In this document: in pieces, positions 1-6,589 of the stretch
Position numbering within the stretch: the first letter of the stretch is position 1
Layout of the letters: each line of letters opens with the position of its first letter
Source of the DNA: an uncultured Burkholderiales bacterium
Lineage (GTDB): Bacteria > Pseudomonadota > Gammaproteobacteria > Burkholderiales > Burkholderiaceae_D
NCBI GenBank assembly: GCA_937872165.1
Contig: CALMOR010000133.1
Span: 1 to 22,585 of the forward strand
Direction: 5' to 3'
Length of the DNA stretch: 22,585 nucleotides
Notes under the pieces: model-generated
What the model saw: only the letters and a program-made list of their open reading frames with translations
The model's database searches: none
What the model was told of the DNA's origin: nothing
Made by a program: the position numbers and the translations under genes

Positions 1-282
1 AGCTTCCACAACATGCGCGGCTACGGGAAGCCGGCCTACGGTCCGGTGTCCGACCGCTTCGACGACTGGCTCGCGGACACCGTCGCGATCGCGGGCGCGG
101 ACGCGCGCGCCGTGGCGCTCGCGCGATGGGACGCGCATCCCGACGGTCGCGCGTGCCATCCGCGCGAAGAACATCTGCTGCCGCTGATGGTGGTGGCCGC
201 GAGCGGCGGCGACGCGCCGGGTCGCCGCGATTTCGGCGACCGCGTGCTCGAGACGACCGTCTCGGCCTTCCGCTTCGGCTGA
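1..282 (+). CDS. DODA-type (LigB family) extradiol dioxygenase, 3' fragment
   Basis: The frame is open from base 1 and ends at TGA 280-282, giving 93 C-terminal residues; the start lies outside the window. Two patches identify the family: SFHNMR at the very beginning and HPREEHLLPLMV near residues 49-60. Both are typical of the C-terminal half of class III extradiol dioxygenases of the 4,5-DOPA dioxygenase/YgiD type. These enzymes use a metal-bound, histidine-rich site to open catechol rings; the histidines in the two patches are conserved in the family. The N-terminal metal ligands cannot be checked here. The true substrate is unknown, because many bacterial members are of uncharacterised specificity. 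A 128-base gap separates it from the next plus-strand gene. Confidence 0.85.
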   Translation, partial: SFHNMRGYGKPAYGPVSDRFDDWLADTVAIAGADARAVALARWDAHPDGRACHPREEHLLPLMVVAASGGDAPGRRDFGDRVLETTVSAFRFG

Positions 283-410
283 CGCGAAGAGCCGGCGATC
301 GGACGGCGGCCGACAGTCATCGCATCCGATCCCCCGCATCATCGATCGCCACGAAGGCGCAGGCACTCGACCGGCGCGCCGCCCACCGCCAACAGGGAGC
401 TCACCCGATC

Positions 411-962
411 ATGGTCCGCCGCCGCCTCGCCTTCTACCGTTTCGGCCTCGCGCTCGCAGCCGCGTCGGCCTGCGTCCCAGCCCTCGGGCTCGACCTGCCG
501 ACCCTGATCGGCAGCACCGACACCGCGTCGTCGGCGACCGTCTATCTGGTCCCGCCGATGGCCGTCTTCACGACGACGCTCGACGAAGGACACATGCAGT
601 TGTCCGCCTGTCGTTACACCACGTCGGACCCGGCGTCGGTCCGCGCGCTGGTCGCGCTGCTCGCCGGCGCCGGGGTCGCCGGAACGCCGCTCTACCAGCG
701 GCCCGACGTGCGCGAGGGCGTGTACCTCACGCTCACCGACGGCAGCCAGTTGAAGTTCCTGCTCCAGGACAACAACGGCAGCCGCCTGCCGGTCATCGGC
801 GTCGCCGAGAACTCGACGTCCGGATCGTCGACCCGGGTCAGCGTGACGGCGCGTCGCGACCTCGCGCTCGACCTGCGCAAGTGGGCCGAGATGCGCGGCG
901 GCAGCGGTACCGGGTCGTCGTGCGATCGGCAGTCCGCGGTCCGCCAGGGCATCGCGCCGTGA
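411..962 (+). CDS. Small exported protein of unknown function
   Basis: This 183-residue protein starts at ATG 411 with an AGGGAG ribosome binding site about 10 bases upstream. The N-terminus has arginines at residues 3-5 followed by a hydrophobic, alanine-rich stretch to about residue 26 (ending PALG), a convincing signal peptide, so the product should be periplasmic or outer-membrane associated. The mature part contains an ACRYTT motif and an SSCDRQ motif near the C-terminus, two cysteines that could form a disulfide. A central TLTDGSQLKFLL segment looks beta-rich. I recognise no family. The gene ends 10 bases before the convergent hldD stop. A lipoprotein is less likely because the cysteine in the signal region lacks a good lipobox. 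Confidence 0.7.
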   Translation: MVRRRLAFYRFGLALAAASACVPALGLDLPTLIGSTDTASSATVYLVPPMAVFTTTLDEGHMQLSACRYTTSDPASVRALVALLAGAGVAGTPLYQRPDVREGVYLTLTDGSQLKFLLQDNNGSRLPVIGVAENSTSGSSTRVSVTARRDLALDLRKWAEMRGGSGTGSSCDRQSAVRQGIAP

Positions 963-972
963 CGGTCCCGGC

Positions 973-1965
973 TCAGCGCGCGGTCGCGGCGAGCCAGTCG
1001 CAATAACGCGAGACGCCTTCCTCGACCGTCAGGAAGGGCGCGTCGTAACCCGCTTCGCGCAACAGGCCGACGTCGGCCTGCGTGAAGCTCTGGTACCTGC
1101 CCTTCAGCGCTTCGGGAAAGGCGACGTACTCGACCAGTCCGTCGGCGACGAGTCGATCGAGCGTCAGCGCGGGTCGGCCTTCGTGGCGTCGGCGACTGTT
1201 GACGACCGCGGTCGCGACGTCGTTGAAGGTCTGCGCGCGACCGGTGCCGAGGTTGTAGATGCCGGACGTGCCGCGATCGAGGAAGTGGAGGTTGACGCGG
1301 ACCACGTCCTCGACCGACACGAAGTCGCGTCGCTGCATGCCGTCGCCGTAGCCGGCCCATCCCTCGAACAGCTTGACGCGGCCGTCGACGCCGAACTGGT
1401 TGAAGTTGTGGAAGGCCACGGAGGCCATCCGTCCCTTGTGCGATTCGCGCGGCCCGTAGACATTGAAATAGCGAAAGCCCGCGATCGGTTGCTTGGCGTC
1501 CGGCAGCCGGCGGCGCACGACCTGGTCGAACAGGAACTTCGAGTATCCGTAGACGTTGAGAGGGCGCTCGGCTCCGCGCTCCTCGACGAAGCGCGGGCCG
1601 GCGCCGTAGGTGGCGGCCGACGATGCGTAGAGGAACGGCACGCGACGTTCGCTGCAGGCGTCGAGCAGCGCCAGCGAGTAGCGGTAGTTGTTGTCCATCA
1701 TGTAGCGGCCGTCGGTCTCCATCGTGTCCGAGCAGGCGCCCTGATGCAGCACCGCGTCGACCTTGCCGAAGACGCCTGCCGCGAAGCGCGCGACGAAGTC
1801 CGCGCGATCGAGGTAGTCGTCGATCTCGCAGTCGACCAGGTTGCGGAATTTGTCCGCCTGCGTCAGGTCGTCGACCGCGACGATGTCGCGCACGCCGCGA
1901 TCGTTGAGCGCCTTGACGAGGTTGCTGCCGATGAATCCGGCCGCGCCGGTGACGATGATGGTCAT
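973..1965 (-). CDS. hldD: ADP-L-glycero-D-manno-heptose 6-epimerase
   Basis: The enzyme converts ADP-D-glycero- to ADP-L-glycero-beta-D-manno-heptose, the last step in making the heptose donor for the LPS inner core, in the cytoplasm. The 330-residue product begins MTIIVTGAAGFIGSN, an NAD(P)-binding Rossmann motif of the extended SDR family. It keeps the family signature GACSDTMETDG near residues 76-86, the SSAATYG segment at 115-121, and the catalytic YGYSK at 139-143. ATG 1965 was chosen because the Rossmann motif normally starts at residue 3-6. The frame extends upstream to a GTG at 2169, but that extension looks non-coding. Usually hldD follows hldE directly; here a four-gene plus-strand cassette lies between them. 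Confidence 0.95.
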   Translation of the reverse strand: MTIIVTGAAGFIGSNLVKALNDRGVRDIVAVDDLTQADKFRNLVDCEIDDYLDRADFVARFAAGVFGKVDAVLHQGACSDTMETDGRYMMDNNYRYSLALLDACSERRVPFLYASSAATYGAGPRFVEERGAERPLNVYGYSKFLFDQVVRRRLPDAKQPIAGFRYFNVYGPRESHKGRMASVAFHNFNQFGVDGRVKLFEGWAGYGDGMQRRDFVSVEDVVRVNLHFLDRGTSGIYNLGTGRAQTFNDVATAVVNSRRRHEGRPALTLDRLVADGLVEYVAFPEALKGRYQSFTQADVGLLREAGYDAPFLTVEEGVSRYCDWLAATAR

Positions 1966-2359
1966 GGGAAGGCGTGCGGGCGGCGACGCGAGGGTCTCGA
2001 AGGCGCCCATGATATCGCCGGACGCGGCGCGGACGCGGGTCCCGCGCTTCGCCGGCGACCGCCGACGAGGCGCCGCACTCGGTCGCCCGTTGAGGCAGAA
2101 TCCGCGGTCGACGCGAGACCGACGCGAGAGCCGCACGAGGTCCCGGCCTTCCGTGCGAGACTCGGTCACCGTCGCCCGTCGTCCCCTCGACCGCCCGCCA
2201 TGCCTTCGATCCGTCGCGTCGTCCCGCGCCTCGCCGTGTGCGCCCTCTTCGCATCGGAGGGTCGACCGGCACGCAGCCGTCGGAGGCGATGCCGATGAGA
2301 CCCGCGGAACGTGTCGCCTTCGTCGCCGACGATCCGTCGCCGGCGGAGTGGACGCTCCG
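1966..2359. other. 394-base intergenic region between divergent hldD and the nitrilase gene
   Basis: This region must hold the promoters of hldD (minus) and of the nitrilase operon (plus). I see a weak hldD -10 at 2009-2014. It also contains two short plus-strand frames. One is a signal-peptide-like start at ATG 2200. The other is a 22-codon frame at 2295-2363 with a strong GGAGG ribosome binding site, overlapping the nitrilase start. I see no RNA gene, no clear terminator and no homology to a recognised protein. The ends of the hldD-strand frame that cross it (1966-2169) look like GC-rich shadow sequence. Confidence 0.5.
2009..2014 (-). promoter_or_regulatory. Candidate -10 box of the hldD promoter
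   Basis: On the minus strand the hexamer TATCAT (5 of 6 to TATAAT) lies 43 bases upstream of the hldD ATG, which would give a leader of roughly 37 bases. No good -35 hexamer is visible at 16-18 bases spacing, so the call rests on the -10 alone and is weak. Confidence 0.25.
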
Positions 2360-2363
2360 ATGA
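2295..2363 (+). CDS. Possible 22-residue leader ORF coupled to the nitrilase gene
   Basis: ATG 2295 lies 8 bases after GGAGG (2282-2286), the best ribosome binding site in this region. The frame runs 22 codons to a TGA at 2361-2363 that overlaps the nitrilase ATG (2360-2362) as ATGA, the hallmark of translational coupling. The peptide ends with SPAEWTLR. There is no recognised homology. It may be a leader peptide, the tail of a frame-disrupted small exported protein that began at 2200, or chance. Only the RBS, spacing and overlap support it. Confidence 0.3.
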   Translation: MRPAERVAFVADDPSPAEWTLR

Positions 2364-3334
2364 GCGCGCCGCGCCTGCGAGTCGCCGCCGCGCAGCTCGC
2401 GCCGGTGTGGCTCGATCGCGCAGCGACGCTCGCGAAGATCCTCGTCGCGATCGACGAAGCCGCCGACCACGGCGCGCGGCTGGTCTGTTTCGGCGAGACG
2501 CTGCTGCCCGGCTATCCGTTCTGGATCGAGCGGACCGACGGCGCGCGCTTCGATTCGTCGGTGCAGAAGACGATCCACGCCCACTACGTCGACCAGTCGG
2601 TCGACCTCGCGGCAGGCGGCCTGGCCGACGTGTGCTCGCGCGCGGCAGCGCGCGACATCGCGGTCTATCTGGGCGTGCTCGAACGCGACCACGACCGCAG
2701 CCGGCACAGCGTCTACTGCTCGCTCGTCTACGTCGATGCGGCCGGCGTCATCGGTTCGGTGCATCGCAAGCTGGTGCCGACCTTCGAGGAGCGCCTGACC
2801 TGGGCACCGGGCGACGGCCACGGGCTGCGCACGCATGCGCTCGGCGCGTTCCGGGTCGGCGGCCTCAACTGCTGGGAGAACTGGATGCCGCTCGTGCGGG
2901 CGTCGCTGTATGCGCAGGGCGAGGACCTGCACGTCGCGGTGTGGCCGGGCAACGCTCGCAACACGATCGACCTGACGCGCCACATAGCGCGCGAGTCGCG
3001 CTCGTATGTCGTCTCGGTCTCGGGGCTGATGCGACGCGAGGACTTCCCCGCGGCGACGCCGCATCGCGATCTCGTCCTGCAGGACTGCGAGCCCGTGCTC
3101 GCCGACGGCGGCTCGTGCATCGCCGCGCCCGACGGTACCTGGCTGGTCGAGCCGGTCACCGGCATCGAGACGATCGTGTACGCCGATCTCGATCCGGTGC
3201 GGGTGCGCGAGGAGCGGCACAACTTCGACCCCGCGGGCCATTACGCGCGTCCGGACGTGACACGTCTGACTATCAACCGCGAGCGACAGAACACGACCCG
3301 CTTCGTCGACGGGCTTCCGAACGTCGAAGGCTGA
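2360..3334 (+). CDS. Nitrilase/carbon-nitrogen hydrolase family enzyme
   Basis: This 324-residue protein is a complete nitrilase-superfamily enzyme that hydrolyses nitriles or amides to acid and ammonia through a Glu-Lys-Cys triad. The triad is visible: E46 in CFGETLLPGYP, K137 in HRKLVPT and C171 in LNCWENWMPL, with the accessory glutamate in PTFEERLTW (about residue 144). The GETLLPGYPFW and LNCWENW versions resemble true nitrilases (aliphatic or arylacetonitrile type) more than the amidase or NAD synthetase branches; the exact substrate cannot be read. ATG 2360 places the conserved AAAQLAPVW strand at residues 9-17; an in-frame GTG at 2348 is an alternative. It heads an operon: the next gene begins 8 bases after its stop. 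Confidence 0.9.
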   Translation: MSAPRLRVAAAQLAPVWLDRAATLAKILVAIDEAADHGARLVCFGETLLPGYPFWIERTDGARFDSSVQKTIHAHYVDQSVDLAAGGLADVCSRAAARDIAVYLGVLERDHDRSRHSVYCSLVYVDAAGVIGSVHRKLVPTFEERLTWAPGDGHGLRTHALGAFRVGGLNCWENWMPLVRASLYAQGEDLHVAVWPGNARNTIDLTRHIARESRSYVVSVSGLMRREDFPAATPHRDLVLQDCEPVLADGGSCIAAPDGTWLVEPVTGIETIVYADLDPVRVREERHNFDPAGHYARPDVTRLTINRERQNTTRFVDGLPNVEG

Positions 3335-3342
3335 GGCGACGC

Positions 3343-3615
3343 ATGCGCACGGGCCAGTTCCTCCTCGCGGGCATCCTGCTGATGGCCGCGACGCTGATCG
3401 TGGGCCGGTTGTTCGCGCCGCTGCAGTCCGGTGCGCTGCAGGCCGTCGCGCTCGGCGCCACGCTGCTGTGGCTGTGCGTCGCCGCCGCGAACCTCTGGTT
3501 CGGCGTGACGACGGCGGGCTATTCGCTGGCCGGCGAGCTGCCGGTCTTCCTGTTGATCTTCGGCGTGCCGGTCTTGATGCTGGCCGGCGTGCTGCTCTTC
3601 TGGAACGTGCTGTGA
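3343..3615 (+). CDS. Small three-segment membrane protein, unknown function
   Basis: The 90-residue product is nearly all hydrophobic, with three likely membrane helices at about residues 5-23, 29-53 and 64-88, and almost no charged loops. I do not recognise the family. It starts 8 bases after the nitrilase stop and its TGA overlaps the GTG start of the adenosine deaminase-like gene (GTGA at 3612-3615), so the three genes are probably translated together. Codon use matches the neighbours. A transporter subunit is unlikely at this size; a membrane anchor or accessory protein would be speculation. Confidence 0.7.
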   Translation: MRTGQFLLAGILLMAATLIVGRLFAPLQSGALQAVALGATLLWLCVAAANLWFGVTTAGYSLAGELPVFLLIFGVPVLMLAGVLLFWNVL

Positions 3616-4715
3616 CGCCGGCCGCGGTACCTGCCGTGACACGAACTGCGACGCGACCGACGACGAAGGCGGGCGTCGACACCAAGAGCATGCCGAAGGT
3701 CCTGCTGCACGAGCATCTCGACGGAGGGCTGCGTCCGGCGACGCTGCTCGACCTGCTGCATCGCCGCGGCATCGAGCCGCCGGCCGCGACGCCGTCGGAC
3801 CTGCGCGACTGGCTCGAGGCGCGCGCGCACGCAGGCTCGCTGGTCGAGTACCTGCGCGGCTTCGCGCTCACCGTCGCCGCGATGTCGACGCCCGATGCGA
3901 TGGAGCGCGTCGCGTTCGAGGCCGCGGAGGACGCGCACCTCGACGGCTGCGTGCTCGCCGAGTTCCGCATCGCGCCGCTGCTGTTCGAGCCGCACGGCGT
4001 GACGGCCGATGCCGCGACCGAAGCGCTGGTCGCGGGACTCGCGCGCGCGAGCGCGACGACCGGCCTGCCGTGCGGCCTGATCGTCTGCGGCATGCGTCAT
4101 CACAGCGAGGCCGACGTGGCGCGCAGCGCCGACGTCGCGTTGCGCCACGTCGGACGCGGCGTGATCGGCTTCGATCTCGCGGGACCCGAGGCCGGCTTCC
4201 CGGCGACGCTGCATGCCGGCACGCTGTCGACGCTGCGCGCCGGCGGCATCCCGCTCACGTTGCACGCGGGCGAGGCCGACGGTGCCGAGCGGGTGATCGA
4301 GGCGTCCGATCTCGGCGCGACACGCGTCGGTCACGGCGTGCGGCTCGCCGATGCGCTCGGCGATCCCGCGCGCCGCGCGCTCGTCGATCTCGTCGTCGAA
4401 CGCCGTCTCCATCTCGAGATCTGCCCGACCAGCAACATGCATACCGGCGCGGCCGCGTCGATCGCGACGCATCCGATCCGCGCGCTCCACGACGCCGGCG
4501 TCTCGCTGTCGTACAACACCGACAACCGCCTGATCTCGTGCATCGACCTGTCGAGCGAGGCGACCGCGCTCGTCGACGAGGCGAACTTCACGCACGAGGA
4601 CCTGATCCGCATGGGACTGATGGCGGCGCGCCATTCGTTCCTCGGGGAAGACGATCGCGCCCGGGCCTGCGAGGCACTGCTCGCCTGGAGCGCCGCGCAC
4701 GGCCTGCGCCTCTAG
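3612..4715 (+). CDS. Adenosine deaminase family enzyme (actinobacterial-type subgroup)
   Basis: This is a metal-dependent deaminase of the adenosine/adenine deaminase family, expected to release ammonia from a purine nucleoside or base in the cytoplasm. Numbered from the GTG at 3612 (367 residues), zinc ligands and catalytic residues are in place: H33 and H35 in LLHEHLDGG, H218 and E221 in LHAGEADG, H241 in VGHGVRL and D304 in NTDNRL. HEHLDGGLRP and NTDNRL differ from the usual proteobacterial HLHxEGS and NTDDP and resemble what I recall of actinobacterial enzymes, so the substrate may not be adenosine. The GTG overlaps the preceding stop (GTGA). GTG 3636 and ATG 3690 are alternative starts, and ATG 3690 would place the motif almost at the N-terminus. 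Confidence 0.85.
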   Translation: MTPAAVPAVTRTATRPTTKAGVDTKSMPKVLLHEHLDGGLRPATLLDLLHRRGIEPPAATPSDLRDWLEARAHAGSLVEYLRGFALTVAAMSTPDAMERVAFEAAEDAHLDGCVLAEFRIAPLLFEPHGVTADAATEALVAGLARASATTGLPCGLIVCGMRHHSEADVARSADVALRHVGRGVIGFDLAGPEAGFPATLHAGTLSTLRAGGIPLTLHAGEADGAERVIEASDLGATRVGHGVRLADALGDPARRALVDLVVERRLHLEICPTSNMHTGAAASIATHPIRALHDAGVSLSYNTDNRLISCIDLSSEATALVDEANFTHEDLIRMGLMAARHSFLGEDDRARACEALLAWSAAHGLRL

Positions 4716-4751
4716 CGTCGCCGGCCGACGACCTCCATCGAGAACGACGAC

Positions 4752-5627
4752 ATGCCCGAACAGACCACCGACCCGTCGACCGGACGACCGGACCTCTGGG
4801 AACGCGCGAAGGCCGTCTCGTCGATCGCATCCGCGGTCGTCATCCCGGTCGTGCTGCTATGGGTCGGCGACAATTTCTCGAAGGCCATCAAGGAGCGCGA
4901 GCTGCAGGGCAAGTTCGTCGAGCTCGCCGTGCAGATCCTCCGCGAGGAGCCGTCGAAGCAGGCCAACGGGCTGCGCGACTGGGCGACCGAGGTACTCAAC
5001 GAATACTCGGGCGTGCCGTTCTCGCCCGAGACGAAGAAGGCGCTGATCGAGACCACGCCCTTGCCGGAGGCGTCGCCGGCGCGACCGGTCATCGGACCGG
5101 CTGCCTACGAAGGCAAGGCGAGCCTGGGCAACACGGAGACCGGCGACGGCCTGCGCTTCCTCGGTCGCGGCTACGTCCAGATCGTCGGTCGCGCGAACTA
5201 CCAGCGCTTCGGCGACGCGATCGGCATCGACCTCGTCGCCGATCCCGAGCGCGCCGCGGAGCCCGACGTCGCCGCGAAGATCCTCGCGGTGTTCCTGAAG
5301 GACCGCGCCGACAAGCTGCGCCGCGCGCTGGCCGCGAACGATCCGGTCGCGGCGCGAACGATCTTCAACGGCGGTCGGCAGGGCGCACAGTCGGTGGCCG
5401 ACCGCTATGCCGACTACGTCAAGGCGCTCGACGCCGATCCCGAAGCTTCGAAGCCGCTCGCGCTCGCGAAGGTGCTGAACCCGGCCTGGCCGTCGACCGA
5501 CGTGCCCTCGATCATCGCAGCGCTGCGCGAGCAGCGGATCGTCGATCGTCCGCTCGTGGCCTATGCGCTCGCCACCGCCGACTTCGAGACCCTGCAGGGC
5601 CGGATCATGACCGAGCGCGTTCGCTGA
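4752..5627 (+). CDS. Membrane-anchored GH19-like (chitinase/lysozyme-type) protein, apparently permuted
   Basis: This 291-residue protein has three parts. Residues 22-40 form one hydrophobic segment (probable membrane anchor), followed by a charged region with KERELQGKFVELAV and NEYSGVPFSPETKKAL. Residues 119-222 match the second half of GH19 lysozyme/chitinase-like domains: YEGKASLGNTETGDG, FLGRGYVQIVGRANY and FNGG. The first GH19 half, which normally precedes this and carries the first catalytic glutamate (HET/HES), is missing there. A similar segment occurs at the C-terminus instead: residues 252-283, IIAALREQRIVDRPLVAYAL then ATADFET. The predicted role is peptidoglycan or chitin-like hydrolysis, possibly lost. 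The 3' end overlaps the convergent hldE1 gene by 23 bases. The start ATG 4752 has only a weak ribosome binding site. Confidence 0.75.
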   Translation: MPEQTTDPSTGRPDLWERAKAVSSIASAVVIPVVLLWVGDNFSKAIKERELQGKFVELAVQILREEPSKQANGLRDWATEVLNEYSGVPFSPETKKALIETTPLPEASPARPVIGPAAYEGKASLGNTETGDGLRFLGRGYVQIVGRANYQRFGDAIGIDLVADPERAAEPDVAAKILAVFLKDRADKLRRALAANDPVAARTIFNGGRQGAQSVADRYADYVKALDADPEASKPLALAKVLNPAWPSTDVPSIIAALREQRIVDRPLVAYALATADFETLQGRIMTERVR

Positions 5628-6564
5628 ACAGCTCGTCGCCGGTGACGACCGAGGTGCCGAACTTGCCGACGACGATGCCGCCCGCGCGGTTCGCGTAACT
5701 CACCGCGTCGCGCAGCGCGGCGCCCGAGGCCAGCAGCGTCGCGAGCGTCGCGATCACCGTGTCGCCCGCGCCGGTCACGTCGAACACCTCGCGGGCCTGG
5801 GCCGGGACGTCGTAACGAACGAAGCCGCCCTCGCCGCGCTCGAACAGCGTCATGCCCTCTTCGGCACGCGTCAGCAGCAACGCTTCGAGGCCGAGCCTCT
5901 CGACCAGCTTCGTCGCCCTGGCCTCGAGGTCCGCTTCGCTCGACCACTTGCCGATCACCTCGCGCAGCTCGGCACGGTTCGGCGTCAGCAGGCTCGCGTA
6001 TTCGTAGCGCGCGTAGTCGTCGCCCTTGGGATCGACCAGCACGCGCCGTCCGACCGCGCGCGCCGCCTCGATCATGCGACCGATGTGCGCGAGGCCGCCC
6101 TTGCCGTAGTCGGACATCACGACCAGGTCGTAGCGGCCGAGCAGCTCGACGAACTGGTCGAGCTTGTCGGACAGCACCTCGCGGCTCGGCGCGTCCTCGA
6201 AGTCGACGCGCACGAGTTGCTGCTGGCGTCCGATGACGCGCAGCTTGATCGTCGTCGGCAGGCTCGCGTCGCGATGCAGATGCGACGCGATGCCGGTCTC
6301 GCCGAGCAGCTCGGCCACGCGCTCTCCGGGCTCGTCGTGCCCGACCACCGACAGCAGGCCGACTTCGGCGCCGAGCGCGGCCGCGTTCTTCGCGACGTTG
6401 GCGGCGCCGCCGAGGCGGTCCTCGCGCCGCACCACCCGCACCACCGGCACCGGCGCCTCGGGCGAGATGCGCTCGACGTCGCCGAACCAGTAGCGGTCGA
6501 GCATCACGTCGCCCACGACCAGCACGCGCGCGCCGGCGATGCGACCGCGATCGACCGTCGTCAT
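5605..6564 (-). CDS. hldE1 (rfaE1): D-glycero-beta-D-manno-heptose-7-phosphate kinase, stand-alone
   Basis: The enzyme phosphorylates heptose 7-phosphate at C1 on the way to ADP-heptose for LPS core. The 319-residue product is a PfkB/ribokinase-fold kinase: VVGDVMLDRYWFG at the start, RLGGAANVAKN around residues 50-60, and the catalytic anion-hole motif DVTGAGDT at 262-269. In Escherichia coli the kinase is fused to an adenylyltransferase domain; here the protein ends after the kinase domain, so a separate rfaE2 must exist elsewhere, as is usual in betaproteobacteria. It starts 25 bases after ugd on the same strand and is probably cotranscribed with it. Its 3' end overlaps the convergent GH19-like gene. 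Confidence 0.95.
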   Translation of the reverse strand: MTTVDRGRIAGARVLVVGDVMLDRYWFGDVERISPEAPVPVVRVVRREDRLGGAANVAKNAAALGAEVGLLSVVGHDEPGERVAELLGETGIASHLHRDASLPTTIKLRVIGRQQQLVRVDFEDAPSREVLSDKLDQFVELLGRYDLVVMSDYGKGGLAHIGRMIEAARAVGRRVLVDPKGDDYARYEYASLLTPNRAELREVIGKWSSEADLEARATKLVERLGLEALLLTRAEEGMTLFERGEGGFVRYDVPAQAREVFDVTGAGDTVIATLATLLASGAALRDAVSYANRAGGIVVGKFGTSVVTGDELFSERARS

Positions 6565-6589
6565 CGACGCGGCACTTCGCGCGAGCCGC

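Noticed and set aside
411..480. Lipoprotein signal in the small exported protein
   Set aside because: The residues before the cysteine (ASAC) lack the Leu/Val/Ile normally at -3, so a standard signal peptide fits better.
1966..2169. N-terminal extension of hldD to GTG 2169
   Set aside because: It would place 68 Arg-rich residues before the Rossmann motif, unlike the family; ATG 1965 gives the usual length.
692..4093. Open frame of over 1,100 codons on the minus strand
   Set aside because: It runs antisense or out of frame through hldD, the nitrilase and the deaminase, and its translation is Arg/Ala/Pro-rich without any domain. Long stop-free shadow frames are expected at this GC content.
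4713..5627. Prophage lysis module around the GH19-like gene
   Set aside because: There is no holin, spanin, integrase, attachment repeat or other phage gene nearby, and the neighbours are metabolic and envelope genes.
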